Shown here: piece by piece, positions 1-10,762 of the stretch | How the letters are laid out: every line of letters starts with the position of its first letter | Position numbering within the stretch: position 1 is the stretch's first letter | Position numbers and translations under genes: made by a program | Notes under the pieces: model-generated | What the model was told of the DNA's origin: nothing | What the model saw: only the letters and a program-made list of their open reading frames with translations | Databases searched by the model: none | Origin: Entrophospora sp. SA101 | Lineage: Eukaryota; Glomeromycota; Glomeromycetes; Entrophosporales; Entrophosporaceae | NCBI GenBank assembly: GCA_958430865.1 | Contig: CAUDNR010003223.1 | Coordinates: 158,797 to 186,292 of the forward strand | Reading direction: 5' to 3' | DNA length: 27,496 nucleotides

Positions 1-74
1 CTAATAAACAATTAATGTGTAACCTGTCGAAACTCTGTCGATTGATTTCTGGAGGAGTTTCTCCCGCAACCTTA
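1..74. mobile_element. Right end of a short inverted-repeat element (MITE), cut by the window edge
   Basis: This stretch is the reverse complement of the left part of the complete copy at 20453-20654, with only a few differences. It ends in the same terminal motif CAACCTTA (67-74). Inside it carries the family's recurring GTCGAAACTCTGTCG-type motif. The left end and left target duplication lie outside the window. No coding capacity is visible. It lies in the same orientation as the copy at 27129-27282. Confidence 0.8.
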
Positions 75-570
75 GATGCAGATTTAATCCATTTAATTAA
101 TTCTTGAAGTATGTTATTTGAATTAATATACATATAATTTTTTTTTGTGTTTAATATTGTAATTTTTATCATATATTTTGTACAATCTTTCAGTAAATTT
201 CATAGAATTTGAAGAATTTTGATCTAGATCTTGATCATTTATTTTGATATACTGTGAGTGCTACTAGAACTAGAAATCCTGCATCATTCAAAGAGGAGTT
301 GTTGTTTATAATGTTGTTTGAATTAACTTGCTAATTTAATAATAAAGGATTAATATCAATTGGTTTTGTTAGTTGGACCAATGTACAACTTTTTATTAGA
401 ACCAGCTACTCTAAAATAATTTAATAAAAGATTTACATACTTGTAAAATATAACCATTTGAAGGGAAAGATCGGCACCAGCAGGTTGTAAAATCTACAAA
501 AAATTTGGTTTCACCAGGAAAAATAATTTCCTTAATAAATTTAGTTTAACTAAGTTTTTATTTTTATATA
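75..570. other. AT-rich stretch without a recognisable gene
   Basis: I see no supported reading frame, RNA gene or repeat boundary here. The sequence has many A/T runs and scattered stops in all frames. A TATATATATAG just before 576 could be a splice acceptor for the coding-like segment that follows. Confidence 0.5.
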
Positions 571-575
571 TATAG

Positions 576-808
576 TGCAAATCACTTCTCCTGCGACTTT
601 TATTGGTCATGTAGATCCTTCAAATCCTCCAAAAATGGAAGTACAACACCCCAAAATAAATCGTGTTTTGAAGCCAAGACCTTCCTCTACAAAGTTACAA
701 TTTCATCTTGTTGATATGTCATGTTGTTGTGGAGAGTTTGTGTTTCAAATTTGCACAAGCTTACCGAATTTACTATGTTTAGCACTGAAATTTGTGCATT
801 ACACATAA
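576..808 (+). pseudogene. Coding-like exon fragment, family not recognised
   Basis: An open stretch of about 77 codons runs to a TAA at 806-808 but has no credible start codon of its own. It opens directly after an AG that would serve as a splice acceptor. The translation is proline- and basic-rich near its start (for example SPATFIGHVDPSNPP), unlike translated random AT-rich DNA, and then turns cysteine-rich and hydrophobic. No upstream exon could be joined with confidence. It may be an exon of an eroded gene or a chance open frame. I do not recognise the family. Confidence 0.25.
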
Positions 809-2280
809 AAAAGTTGATATCAAAAATAAATGAATTGAAACAAAATAAAAAATTGTCACGCGAATTTTCCAGATGAATAGAAAGAGAATTTATTTTTTTA
901 TATATATTAAAAAAAAAAAAAAATACAACATTTATTTCGAATTTAATAAATTGGCTATTGCAAAGAAATGTGCAAAAACATATATTTGCTATTTCCCAAC
1001 TAGAAACCAAAAATATATTTCATAAATACATTTCAATTCTATTACTATTGTTTATGAAATGAGGAAATATCACATGACCAAACAGAAAGTTGTGTGACTA
1101 GGTGGCTTGCAATTCGCATATGTGAAATTCAAATTTAGCCGATCAAAATTTTCTAAATGATTACAAATTTGGCAAATACTGTTTTATACTTTCTGGCATT
1201 GTGAATGTCCAAAAGTTGCATTTGTTGCCATTAACAAAAATAAATTAACAATGAGAGTGGTTGGAATTAATAGGATTATCGATGAACCGAACCACTAAAA
1301 GTCGATTTTCGCTGTAAAATTGGTTAACCAAATCGTATTTAATAAAAACATTTCGTTGAGCCGAATTTTATTACTGTTATAATTTCTACTTGATAAGCCG
1401 AACTTGATGGTTTGTATAAAATAATAAAAATGTAACTTTCTATGCCGAATATGATCGTAAACGGGGTTTAAAATTTGTCTTATGATATTAACCTTAAAAA
1501 TAGAGGTCGCACCCAATGAATAATAATAATAATAATATTCCAGTGAGAATGTTTCACAGAATAACTGATCAATATTTTGTGTAACCGAACGAAATTTTCT
1601 CATCCAATTAATTAAACTTAAAATGGAAGAAGAGCCTTAGTCACTATAATAGGAGAAAGTAATAATGGGAGGGGAGGAGTATTCTGCTGCTCATATTTTG
1701 AAGAAAAGGGTGTTCGAAGTCAAAGTTGGATATGGAACTTGATGGAAGAAATTGAAATTGTAAAAGATGGAGAAAAATCTAAGGAGCTTTTTGTCTGAAG
1801 TTTCTGATATTATTGTTCATTCTAATGTTATAATATGTGGTGGCGAATCTACATCTAATTTTATATTACACACTTATATGCCCTGTAAAAAAAACTGATC
1901 CGTGATTTAGAATTCCGTGTTTTCTCAGAAATGTTCATGGGAAAAATCATGGAATGATTACAGGGGGAAAATGGACTTTGCCAATGTTGTAAATTCGCGT
2001 AAATTTTCAAAAGAATTTCTGGGATTAAAATTCAAATAGCAAACTATATAGATGATGACCTCAAAAAGAACAAAACTTAATCCATTTTTATTTGAAAAGA
2101 ATGTTTTTTTTGAAAAAAAAAATAAGAATGTAAATGATTAATTAAATAAATTTAAAATTTTCGTTAACATTTTACTGAATAATTAATTTAATGATTGAAT
2201 GTTTTAATTACCAAATGAATAAATGAATAAATATTCAGTGGGTACAATTCTACCTAAAAATAACCATGCCATGTCAAGTT
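809..2280. other. Intergenic DNA with faint coding-like traces
   Basis: No intact gene is visible. Short poly-A and AAT runs are common (for example AATAATAATAATAATATT near 1518). At about 1660-1900 the plus strand has coding-like pieces in more than one frame, such as EEYSAAHILKKRVFEVKVGY and IIVHSNVIICGGEST, broken by stops. This may be a decayed gene that I cannot name. The minus-strand open frames in this stretch look like chance. Confidence 0.4.
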
Positions 2281-2284
2281 CAAA

Positions 2285-3390
2285 TAAAAATAGTATGAAA
2301 ATTACATTATTGCAAAAAAGAGAATTGTTAAAAAAGGAACAAAATCCAAAAACAATAACTTGCAGAAGAATTTGGAATTTATCCGAATACAATAAGTGAT
2401 ATTCTTGAAAACGGGTTAGACGACCTCAGTGTATAGAAATTGAAGAAGCACTAGTATTATGGGTCATGCAAGCACAAACTGCGAATTAACAATTAGTGGC
2501 AACATTCTTTTGAATAAAACACAAGGGCTTGCAAAACTTCTTAACATTACTGATTTTTCAGACTGCATCATAATCTTAAGCAGCATAACAAGCTAAATAG
2601 TGCTCCATTGAATCAACTTCCAGAAGAAATGGAAAGGTTGAAAATTTTAATTTCTAATTATTCACTTCATGATGTTTTTAATTATCTTATACTGGAATAC
2701 AGAACCTTTGAAATAAAATTTCAGCCACAAGAAATTCAAAAAATAGAGTAACAATTCTTTTGGCATGTAATGCTACAAGTTGTGAGAAATTGGATCCATT
2801 GCTTATATATAAATATAAGGATCATCATCATTCACTTAATGAATGGTAAAAATAAAAGTGATTTATCAATTGGAATCAATCAGCCAATATATGGAATGGT
2901 TATCTACAAAAACTTTATAAAAATTTTTATTATTGGCCAATAATGCACTAGTTCACTCTCATGAAATTTTAGATACCAAATACTACTAGTCATTTACAAC
3001 CGTGTGATGTGGGAATTATTCATTCTTTTAAAGCACAATATAAAAAAATTTCGGTCTATGATCGCATTGAAGCTTATGTGACAGCTCAGACATTAGAAAT
3101 GCCAGTTGCACCAGTTATAATATATGATGCTATTTGTTTTGCCAAAAAGCATGGGGCTACAGGCAAATTAGTAATGGAAAATGAGGATATTATTGCATTA
3201 ATTTGACAGGAATAAATGAGAAATAGGATGAAACCTTTATTACAGAAATTTCTATTACGGATACCATAATGGGTGTTGAAAATTTATTAAATTTATTAGT
3301 ATACACTCCAAGTGATTTCGATGTATGCGAAGATGAATTAAAGTGGGTTCGTACTCTTATAAAAAAATTATTAAGACATAAAGATTAATC
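2285..3390 (+). pseudogene. Decayed pogo/Tigger-type (Tc1/mariner superfamily) transposase
   Basis: Pieces of a CENP-B/pogo-like transposase occur in the right order on the plus strand, split by frameshifts and stops. At about 2297-2400 is the N-terminal helix-turn-helix, read as LAEEFGIYPNTISDIL after a frame change. At about 2490-2550 is the second DNA-binding region (ISGNIL...). At about 2741-2847 is the start of the DDE domain, including RVTILLACNATSCEKLDP. At about 2930-2965 is LLANNALVHSHEIL, where pogo elements normally have a catalytic Asp before the Asn. The last block, TTSHLQPCDVGIIHSFKAQY, runs into an open frame ending at 3206. The tail to about 3390 is again frameshifted. Family knowledge: these enzymes cut and paste DNA at TA targets. 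No terminal inverted repeats were identified. This copy cannot encode an active enzyme. Confidence 0.75.
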
Positions 3391-4390
3391 TTTAGATAAA
3401 TATTTTTTGTTGGAATAATTTTTTTAAAACTTTATATTTTATAACATTGTAAGCTGAATTTATTTTGAATCCCAAAAAAGTTAAAACATTTTATGAAAAT
3501 AGTGGTGCACGACCCCTCATACAAACATGTATCCTTTTTTTTTTAATTCAATTTTTTTTTTATATACATTGTACAGCATATGATGCGCGCATAAAGCGCT
3601 GCATATCACTAAATCTTGAATTGTTTGGTTTGCCATAACTATTGGGCGTACGTATGACTAACAATCTATTAAGGTTACACGCCCAGCCGTGTCCTGGTAA
3701 ATAAAAGACAATGTAATAAACCAATTACCAATCACGTCGTGTGAATGAGATTTTTTTTTAATTTACTTATTTAGAATAAACCTTATTACCTAATATCGAT
3801 CTATTTTTTTTTTTAATATTGTTAATATTGTTTAATTTTTTTACTTGTGTAATAACCTGGTTGCGAACCTAAATACTGGTTTTGTGTAACCGTTGATTCC
3901 ATAGATTTCGAATGGATCAAGTTTGTTAGTCTAAATAAAGTTTCTACATATGATTGATTCATTTGGGATGGTATTACAGTTAGTGAACGTTAGTTGATAA
4001 TCTTCATACATAATTTCTAAATTGGATAATAAATTTCCGCGTTACACTTCCTGGTTATAGAATAAAATTACCAATTTAGGTGTAAGGGCTAACATCACAG
4101 TAATGTTTAGGAAATATGGTTTATGCAGGTGGGATTTACAGACAGATCACTTGAAGGAATTGTCACCGCAAACAAAATTTAAACCAATCAATCGAAAATG
4201 ATAAGAGAATAATCCATCGGAACAGGAATTAAAAAATCAAAATGATAAACAAAACTGATCTAATAAATACCTCCTCTTTTTTACCTTGTCTACATTTTTA
4301 TTCTAACGGATTTTTGATCTAATAAAGTAAAAATTTTTTTTTTTTACCTTTCAATATTTTAAATAAACGACCAATAATATTAATAATATT
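3391..4390. other. Intergenic DNA upstream of the receptor gene
   Basis: No gene is visible. There are long T runs at 3533-3560 and 3808-3817. A 7-bp inverted pair TGGGCGT (3653-3659) and ACGCCCA (3679-3685) could form a small hairpin. I found no tRNA-like cloverleaf around it. Confidence 0.4.
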
Positions 4391-4435
4391 GTCTTTTCCT
4401 CTTCCTCCCCTCCTCTTCTTTTTCTTATTAACTAG
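4391..4435 (+). promoter_or_regulatory. Pyrimidine-rich tract ending in an acceptor-like TAG before the receptor start
   Basis: About 35 nt of almost pure C/T are followed by TTATTAACTAG, ten bases before the chosen ATG. CT-rich leaders are common just upstream of fungal start codons. The branch-like ATTAAC plus TAG would also fit the 3' end of an intron in the 5' untranslated region, or of an intron after an unseen upstream exon. The sequence alone does not decide between these. Confidence 0.4.
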
Positions 4436-4445
4436 GCTATATAAA

Positions 4446-5993
4446 ATGTCGGACACAGCATCAAATGACACAGAAACTGTTACATATGCGGTAACCGAGG
4501 AGCAAGGGAAAACTAATCTTCTGTTTTCATTAGTTGAAAGCGTAGTATCATTGGTTGCAGTTGCATTCGGAATTTTTGTGTATTTTTATATAAGATATAA
4601 ATATCCCCGATTAGTCGACAGGGTAACGTTTCGACTCGCACTTGCTACAATGATATCAGACTTTGGCATTTGTATAGCTCTATTAATCAATTCAGCCTTT
4701 GGATCTCCCATCGGCTCAACATGTACAGGAGTTATCTGGGCATATGTATTTTTTAGTCTTACGTCAATTTTCTTCCCTACTTGCATTGCTCTCGTAAGTA
4801 CATCTTTTATTAATCAACCAATCAATAAATAAATTAATTACTTTTATTTAAAATATTAATTGGAGATTGTGATCATGTAATTAAACAGAATCTACAAATC
4901 GTGTTCCTTCATGAATACAGGGGTAGATGTAAATTAGAAATGCTTTATTTCACAGTTTCGACTGTTTTAGCCTTAATTCTATCATTACTTCCGTTCGCCG
5001 ATCACATGTATGCTTGGAATTATCCCGAAGGGTAAGTTTTTACATCTAATCAGTAATTTACTACGATATCATCATTAACTATGTATGTTAATATATATAT
5101 AATCTTTACTTCATAATAGTGGATGCTTTTTCCGTGACTCGGGCACAAAATTGAGTATTACATGGCAATGGGGATCATTCTACGTTTGGGAAATACTTTG
5201 TATACTATATTGTATAATAATATTAATTTGTGTTGCGGTGAAATTATACAAGAATAGATCAGTAAACGCTAATATTAGTGGTCAAACAGTGACAAGTCAA
5301 TATGAGAAGAATGTTTTAAGGAACAAGACCATTATGTCATTGGTGGTTAAAAAGGCTATATGGTATCCCATTGTGCCCATAATAACTCAGGCACCAAATT
5401 TTTTAGTTGAAACTGATATTTATGTTAACCAGAGGATCAACTATGCATTTTTAATAATGTCTAGTCTCAACGCAGCTCAAGGTAACTAACTAATAATAAA
5501 ATTATGACACATGATTAGCAATTTATATTATATTATAAATATTTAAATATTTAATGATTTTTCTTTAGGTTTTCTCAATACCATAGTATTTATGCAAGAT
5601 ATCGCGGTTTCTAGAGCTTATAGATTAACGAAATTAAATTGGTGGTATAATCACGTTAATAAATATGAAGAGTCATATCCCCATTTATCGCGTAATAAAG
5701 CATTTGGTCCATTAGATTCGGCTGATCGGGTTGATAATGAAGCAAAAAATGAACAGAAACAACAAATTCAAAAACAACCTTCTTTTGGCGAAAAATTACG
5801 ATATAATTTGTTAACCTTATTATTTAGTAAACCAAAAGGAGATGAAATGTTGACTGAATATGATCAATATATGACGGTAAAAAATGACGAAGAATTGGTT
5901 TCAACACAATCAATAAATGACGATGATGCAAAAGTAAAGGATGGCGAAGGTGCTATAGGTCAATTTAATAAGAATGTATTATGCAAATTGTAA
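4446..5993 (+). CDS. Seven-transmembrane G-protein-coupled-receptor-like protein
   Basis: Four exons (4446-4793, 4889-5031, 5120-5481, 5569-5993) are joined by GT-AG introns of 95, 88 and 87 nt, and all phases fit. The product is 425 aa. Seven hydrophobic helices are visible at roughly residues 25-50, 60-82, 94-116, 133-153, 183-205, 243-260 and 270-293. The N-terminus is short, polar and outside by GPCR topology. A basic loop lies between helices 5 and 6, and a charged cytoplasmic tail of about 130 residues follows. Cys93 at the start of helix 3 and Cys166 in the second outer loop are placed like the conserved GPCR disulfide. The layout, with NLQIVFLHEY after helix 3 and AQGFLNTIVF in helix 7, resembles fungal and Dictyostelium cAMP-receptor-like or Git3-like GPCRs; I cannot name the class or ligand. 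The likely role is surface sensing through a heterotrimeric G protein (inference). The ATG at 4446 was chosen because the open frame upstream has no ATG. An upstream exon is not excluded. Confidence 0.85.
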
Positions 5994-6014
5994 AATATCA
6001 TGTAATTTTATTTA

Positions 6015-6020
6015 AATAAA
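6015..6020 (+). terminator. AATAAA polyadenylation-type signal after the receptor gene
   Basis: AATAAA lies 22 nt past the stop codon at 5991-5993, in the usual position for a 3' processing signal. AT-rich DNA produces such hexamers by chance, so this is only suggestive. Confidence 0.4.
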
Positions 6021-8880
6021 CAAATATTTTTTATTTCTTATCTTTTTAATAAATGTAGCCTGATTTTGTCATAAAATGGTTTTTGTTCTGGTTGTGAACG
6101 AGTGAACCAAAATATTTATTATTATTTGGAGAAAATTTGGGGTTGCTCAAACCGGTTTGAACCCAGTTTGGATTAAAAAAAAAGCCCAGTTTGATCCTAC
6201 AATTACTCGAGTTACTGGATTAATAATAAATAAATATATCGTAAAGCCCAGACCCCTTTTATTTTTACAACCGTGTAACAGTTTTTTCAATTGTTTTAAA
6301 GTGGTAGTATGAGTGGTATCTTTCCAAACTTTATGGTAATAAAAGACCAATGAATACGTTGCCACTTCCTATGGTATTTAATTAATATTAATATGGTAAT
6401 TATTTGTTAATTTAACACAAGAAAGAAATTTATTGTTTGCCGCACGCACGATCTCTGTTAGCGCGAATAACGGTTTCACCAATTTTGTGTCGGCAATCCA
6501 GAATATGAATAAAAAAAATTCCTGTTTTTTTCAAACCTGTTTTTTTTGGGGAAAGAATTTTTTTCGTTGGGTCCCTCCATTCAGTTATAAAAATTCTATT
6601 ACAAATGATTTCTAAATTTGTAGAATCTGTACCGAAATTTATACGCCATGTGAGTACCTATTATTATTATTATATAATTATCATATTTAAATTAGGATCC
6701 ATTCTGATTAACAGGCGGTGAATTTTTTTTAGTTTTAGATGCGATAATCAAGATTTTTTTTTCAACCCGTTGTAAATAACTATTTTTTCTTTGTGGAATA
6801 ACACGAATTTTTACTATGATACTGGTGGGTAATTTTTTAAAAGTAATCGTATATAATAAATATCAGGACAAAGAAATAAAAAAATTTTATTGAGGATGAG
6901 TGAAGTGGATAACCAGAAGGTAAAAATTATATAATAAATGAAAATATTTAATACAACATTCTCCTTTTCTTCCACTGCTTGCTTCAACAAAAATTGACAA
7001 ATGTCACTCCGAGAATAAAATAAACAGGTTATCGTAATAAATATTTTCCTCTTCTTTTCATGTTTTCCTATTTAGAAATAATTTTCTAATATAATTCCCA
7101 CAAAGAATATGTGATATATTATCTTGTTATTGTTTTCTATATACTACCATCATCCTTCAACTCATCTAGTCGATGGTCAATACTAACGCACTAGTATTTT
7201 TAAATTGGAACACGATCAAGCTATTTTTATAGAATTTAGTCTAATGCAGTAATACCGCTTACCTTGTGAATGAACTCCTTATTGGCAAAGACGGTAAAGG
7301 GATTAAAAAAACAATTTTATTTCAAGATTTAAGAATAATATGTAATTTGAAAACTACTTTTTAACTTTGCAAGTTTTTAAATGGCTTATGAAAATTATTA
7401 AAATCACATGATTTCCCACAGAATTCTCATCAAAAAAGCCTTTTCCTGGATTACTTTTAAACCATTTAATACTATATTTTTTTGCCTTCCAAAATAACCA
7501 AATTCCTTTTTATTTTCATTGTAATCATCAATACCGCATGTATAAATCCACCTTCAGTTAAATTTGCTCAAAAGGCATCCATTCTAAAATATAGTCTAGC
7601 AAAGATGATTTCATTTGACATTGTTGAATGTCAAAGTAGCGAAAGAGTATATAATTGTAAATTAATGCAACCTTCCCAGAATATATCAAAGTATCTTATT
7701 TATTTATACTCGTTACATTCTTTTGGTTTGTCCTCTTTATTACTTGCATTTCTTAATTCAATATCATAAATAAACTTTTCTTTACAATATCCATTCTCAA
7801 TGAAAAAAAAATCTTATTTTTCACTTTTTATATCAAAATTAATTATAGCATTATTACACATTTCGCTATTGATTTTATATACAAATCTCTTTCTTTCTGG
7901 TGATGTTAATGATAATAATTTATTTATTATGTGACGTTGTATAAAATTGACTTGATGTTTTAATGAACTGTTATACTGAAAAAACCCCTCCCCCGTTACA
8001 TTACATTCTTTGAATGGCGTCTAACCAACAATTTTCTCGTAATATTATTCGTGATAATTAATTACCTTCAACTTTTTCTTAACTGATAAAGATTTAAATA
8101 AATCATTTATTATTTAAAGAACAATTTCAACATAAAAAAAAAAATATCAAACGTGATCGATTCGTTGTAGCATTCTTTCTTTTTCTTTATTTTCTATTTT
8201 GACACTTTTAAAACTTCAAAAGTAGAACTTGCAAAAACATGTACCAAACCTGTCTACGTACCAATATTGACCTGCATATCACTATGCGTGTTTCAAACTC
8301 GGGCGCTCAAGCACGTTTTATTTTATTAACTGTGTATTTACTATTACGCATAGCTAACTTCAAAAGTCAAATCATCAATTTAACACAATTCTATTAACCC
8401 GTCCATGTGTGTTTCAAACCAGACACTAAAGACAATTCGAACGCGTTTTGATTTTTTCATTTTATGAATGTAATAATAAAAGAAGAGATATTAGTAATAG
8501 TAACAGTTATTATAATTGTATCGTAATAGTTAAGAGAATATACGGGAAAAAAAATTTTAGCCTCCATACTAATTAATTATTGGAGCTACGAAGTTTTTTT
8601 AAAAAAAAGCCCAATGAATAATTGAATATTTATGCTTTACGATTTTATTGATTTCTTTGTTTTTTACTGTCTCGCAAAAACAAAGTGTTGTATAGAAATA
8701 CCCAATGTTAATATTTAAATATTTAATATAAAGTATTTAACATTAGACACACATCAAAAAACAAAATGAATATTATGATATCACATTTGCTTTTTTTTTT
8801 TTAACGTGTTTACACCTCTCTAATTTTTTAAAAGAAAATTGTCTTTGTTAACACAGATAACGAAAAGAAACCAAGATTCG
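6021..8880. other. Long gene-poor AT-rich region
   Basis: No reading frame is convincing over nearly 2.9 kb. A perfect 14-bp palindrome TCAAACCGGTTTGA sits at 6147-6160, with related CAGTTTG pieces nearby, and may be a repeat end. A 95-codon open frame at 7482-7769 lacks an ATG and is treated as chance. Around 8285-8425, GTGTTTCAAAC occurs twice in related contexts. No RNA gene was seen. Confidence 0.4.
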
Positions 8881-8933
8881 TCTACACAATCGTAGGGGCA
8901 TTTTTTTGTTTTTTACCCCTACAATTGTGTAGA
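8881..8933. repeat. Near-perfect hairpin with an 18-bp stem and T-rich loop
   Basis: The arms 8881-8898 and 8916-8933 are complementary over 18 positions with one mismatch (C against A). They read TCTACACAATCGTAGGGG and CCCCTACAATTGTGTAGA. The 17-nt loop is almost all T. No direct repeat flanks it. It could be a solo foldback element or a remnant of a small transposon end. Confidence 0.7.
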
Positions 8934-9055
8934 ATATATTAACTATATTCTAGTTTAATTAATAATCAATCCAATAAATATATTTCATACACAACTGTGG
9001 TGATTGTCAATTTGGCATGTGACTAAATCAAAAACCTTGACTTCCTATACTTGCC

Positions 9056-9940
9056 CAGGGAAACAGTGATAATTCATCAGAATTATCAGACGAACAAGAA
9101 TCAATTTTTGACACGATCGTTTATCAACAACAAATCACCTTTTTCACTGGAGCTATATTTTTATAGTTTATTACCATTACCATTGTTGTTTATAAAACAT
9201 GATGGTATTTATTATTGTATTAGGGACCAGAAAAGTTTTTATTAACAAGAGTAATTTCACTATTAAGAACATTTATGGTAATGAAAAAGTAGTTATGACG
9301 GCTACAACTGGCATAGAAGAACTTAACATGGGATTGATCATATTGCATTCTTTGTTGGTGCATGATTGAGGACTAATCAGGCGAAAAGCTCATCAAATGA
9401 GATTAACTATTCAAAGAATAATTTCGTTAAATAGAAATTCACCAAAGCACCAATAATTGATGAAAGCGAATTTATATTTATTTATTTTATTGACACATGT
9501 TAACGATATAATATCAATGTTTCATGCAGAATTATTTGCAACGTCACCATTTGGTAATCTCTCTTTTTTTTTGACTTTAATATAAAAAAATTAATTTAAC
9601 AATTCTTCTAAACCATTTAATATCACCTTGTACTTTTAGAAGATTTTTTGCAACTATCAACTGTCCCTTCTAAACGGTGTTAATACCAAATTTTGCTTCA
9701 ATGCAACATCTTGGAACTGATGTATAAATGTAAAATTACAATTATCAATTGTGTTATCAGCAGTAAATCCATCTACATTCATATGTGTGTGTTTAATGAA
9801 TGATCCAATTAAATTTCTTTTCTTGGAAATATTAAATGAAATTAGGTTAGGTCTCATATCTCAGGAGGTGTTAGATATTATAAGCGAATAAATTGATAAA
9901 TCCACCAAGTTATCCTGATGAGAATTCGGGCCATCTAATT
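9056..9940 (+). pseudogene. Decayed Pif1-like DNA helicase
   Basis: Helicase blocks appear in the expected order on the plus strand, in shifting frames. LSDEQESIFDTIVYQQQ (about 9084-9135) matches the opening Q-motif region. GPEKFLLTRVISLLR (about 9222-9270) stands where the Walker A loop belongs but has lost GTGK. YGNEKVVMTATTGI (about 9274-9312) is motif Ia. KAPIIDESEF (about 9445-9474) is the Walker B region. LFATSPFGNL (about 9532-9561) corresponds to the block before the GDFxQLPP motif. LEILNEIRLGL (about 9822-9853) is a later conserved block. Stops and frameshifts separate them all. Family knowledge: Pif1 helicases unwind DNA 5' to 3' and occur both as host genes and inside Helitron transposons. 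No Helitron ends or Rep domain were seen, so the origin is open. Confidence 0.65.
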
Positions 9941-9999
9941 GTAAGTTACATCCGTATTATATTATATACATTGTAATTGATGAAAGTTATTAGTGTTGG

Positions 10000-10017
10000 T
10001 TTTTACCATGGTAAAAA
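10000..10017. repeat. Perfect 18-bp palindrome centred on CCATGG
   Basis: TTTTTACCATGGTAAAAA is its own reverse complement. Just after it, GGTAATTACTATGGTAATTA repeats the same words in a looser palindromic form. It may be an end-to-end relic of a small transposon or a binding site. No function can be assigned. Confidence 0.5.
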
Positions 10018-10126
10018 ACAAATCATGGGTAATTACTATGGTAATTATCATATATAATATAGACAATTTGTTGTGTTTATGTATGCGTCAAACTTTTCTA
10101 GATGATTAAACATACGTATGCAGAAC

Positions 10127-10762
10127 ATGAGTTCTGACAAATTTTTATACACAGTTGAAGGAAGTCAACATGCTTCTTTTGATCTTAGAAGCAAAAAAAT
10201 GAGCTTGGAATGGGAGGAGATGACCTACACAGACAAGCTTGTAGTTCTTATGGAAAATATATTCCAATGATACGAGGTTGTGAGAGATATCTTAATCCTT
10301 GTTTTCTTTTGCACCTTGCTTGGGATCTCTGGAGCTGTTTTTGGGGAAAAAAATTATAATTGAGCCTCTTACTTCCATGATACCTTTGTTGCCTATTCTA
10401 TGCCACCATGATCACCTCATAAGCATCCTAATCATGTTTGATGCATTAAAAGCTGGGTTGGCTGAACTAAAACTTATTATGACTCAGTGGGACCAGACCA
10501 ATTGGATATTGAACAACAGTCTCATTTTCCTTATCCACACTCCTTCAAAAGCTGTGATAATAAAGATTACCAATTTATTTATAAAAAGCAATTGCATGAG
10601 ACAAAACTTTTTTTTCTATTAGAAGAGGTACAACAAGACAATGCAGAAAATAAAATACCCCAACAGTGGGTTGTCAAATTCATGCAAAATAATTATGGTA
10701 AAGAAGTTCATGAATATTGTTATCAAAAAAACTGGCACCAAGATTATTTTCTGTTCTATTAA
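10127..10762 (+). pseudogene. Decayed kinase-like gene (crinkler-type kinase-like family)
   Basis: The segment opens with ATG at 10127 and a 47-codon frame ending at 10270. It then continues through two further frames, to about 10490 in one and to TAA at 10760-10762 in the other. The blocks fit, from memory, a kinase-like family abundant in Glomeromycotina and basidiomycetes and sometimes attached to crinkler proteins. They include NPCFLLHLA (about 10293-10319), IIIEPLTSMI near 10355, a helix reading FDALKAGLAELK (about 10439-10474), SHFPYPHSF (about 10517-10545), and WVVKFMQNNYGKEVHEY (10667-10717). The Lys in VVKF would be the ATP-binding lysine. The sequence stops right after this N-lobe, so the catalytic loop and DFG segment are missing. 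No transposon ends were seen. The gene is broken and truncated. Confidence 0.5.

Noticed and set aside
687..1603. Minus-strand frames of about 100 codons at 687-1010 and 1295-1603
   Set aside because: They are Phe/Tyr/Asn-rich low-complexity sequence without recognisable motifs, crossing poly-A/T runs.
3590..3740. GC-richer patch with small inverted repeats, examined as a possible tRNA or other structured RNA
   Set aside because: It has no T-loop GGTTCRA motif and no cloverleaf, only a 7-bp stem.
4586..4786. 66-codon minus-strand frame
   Set aside because: It lies opposite exon 1 of the receptor, which has transmembrane helices and splices cleanly.
7482..7769. 95-codon plus-strand open frame with a hydrophobic beginning and end, like a small secreted protein
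   Set aside because: It begins at TTG with no ATG, an in-frame stop lies just upstream, no acceptor of quality precedes it, and no family is recognised.
9657..9857. 66-codon minus-strand frame with natural-looking composition
   Set aside because: It lies opposite a later conserved block of the Pif1 relic (LEILNEIRLGL on the plus strand), so it is a shadow.
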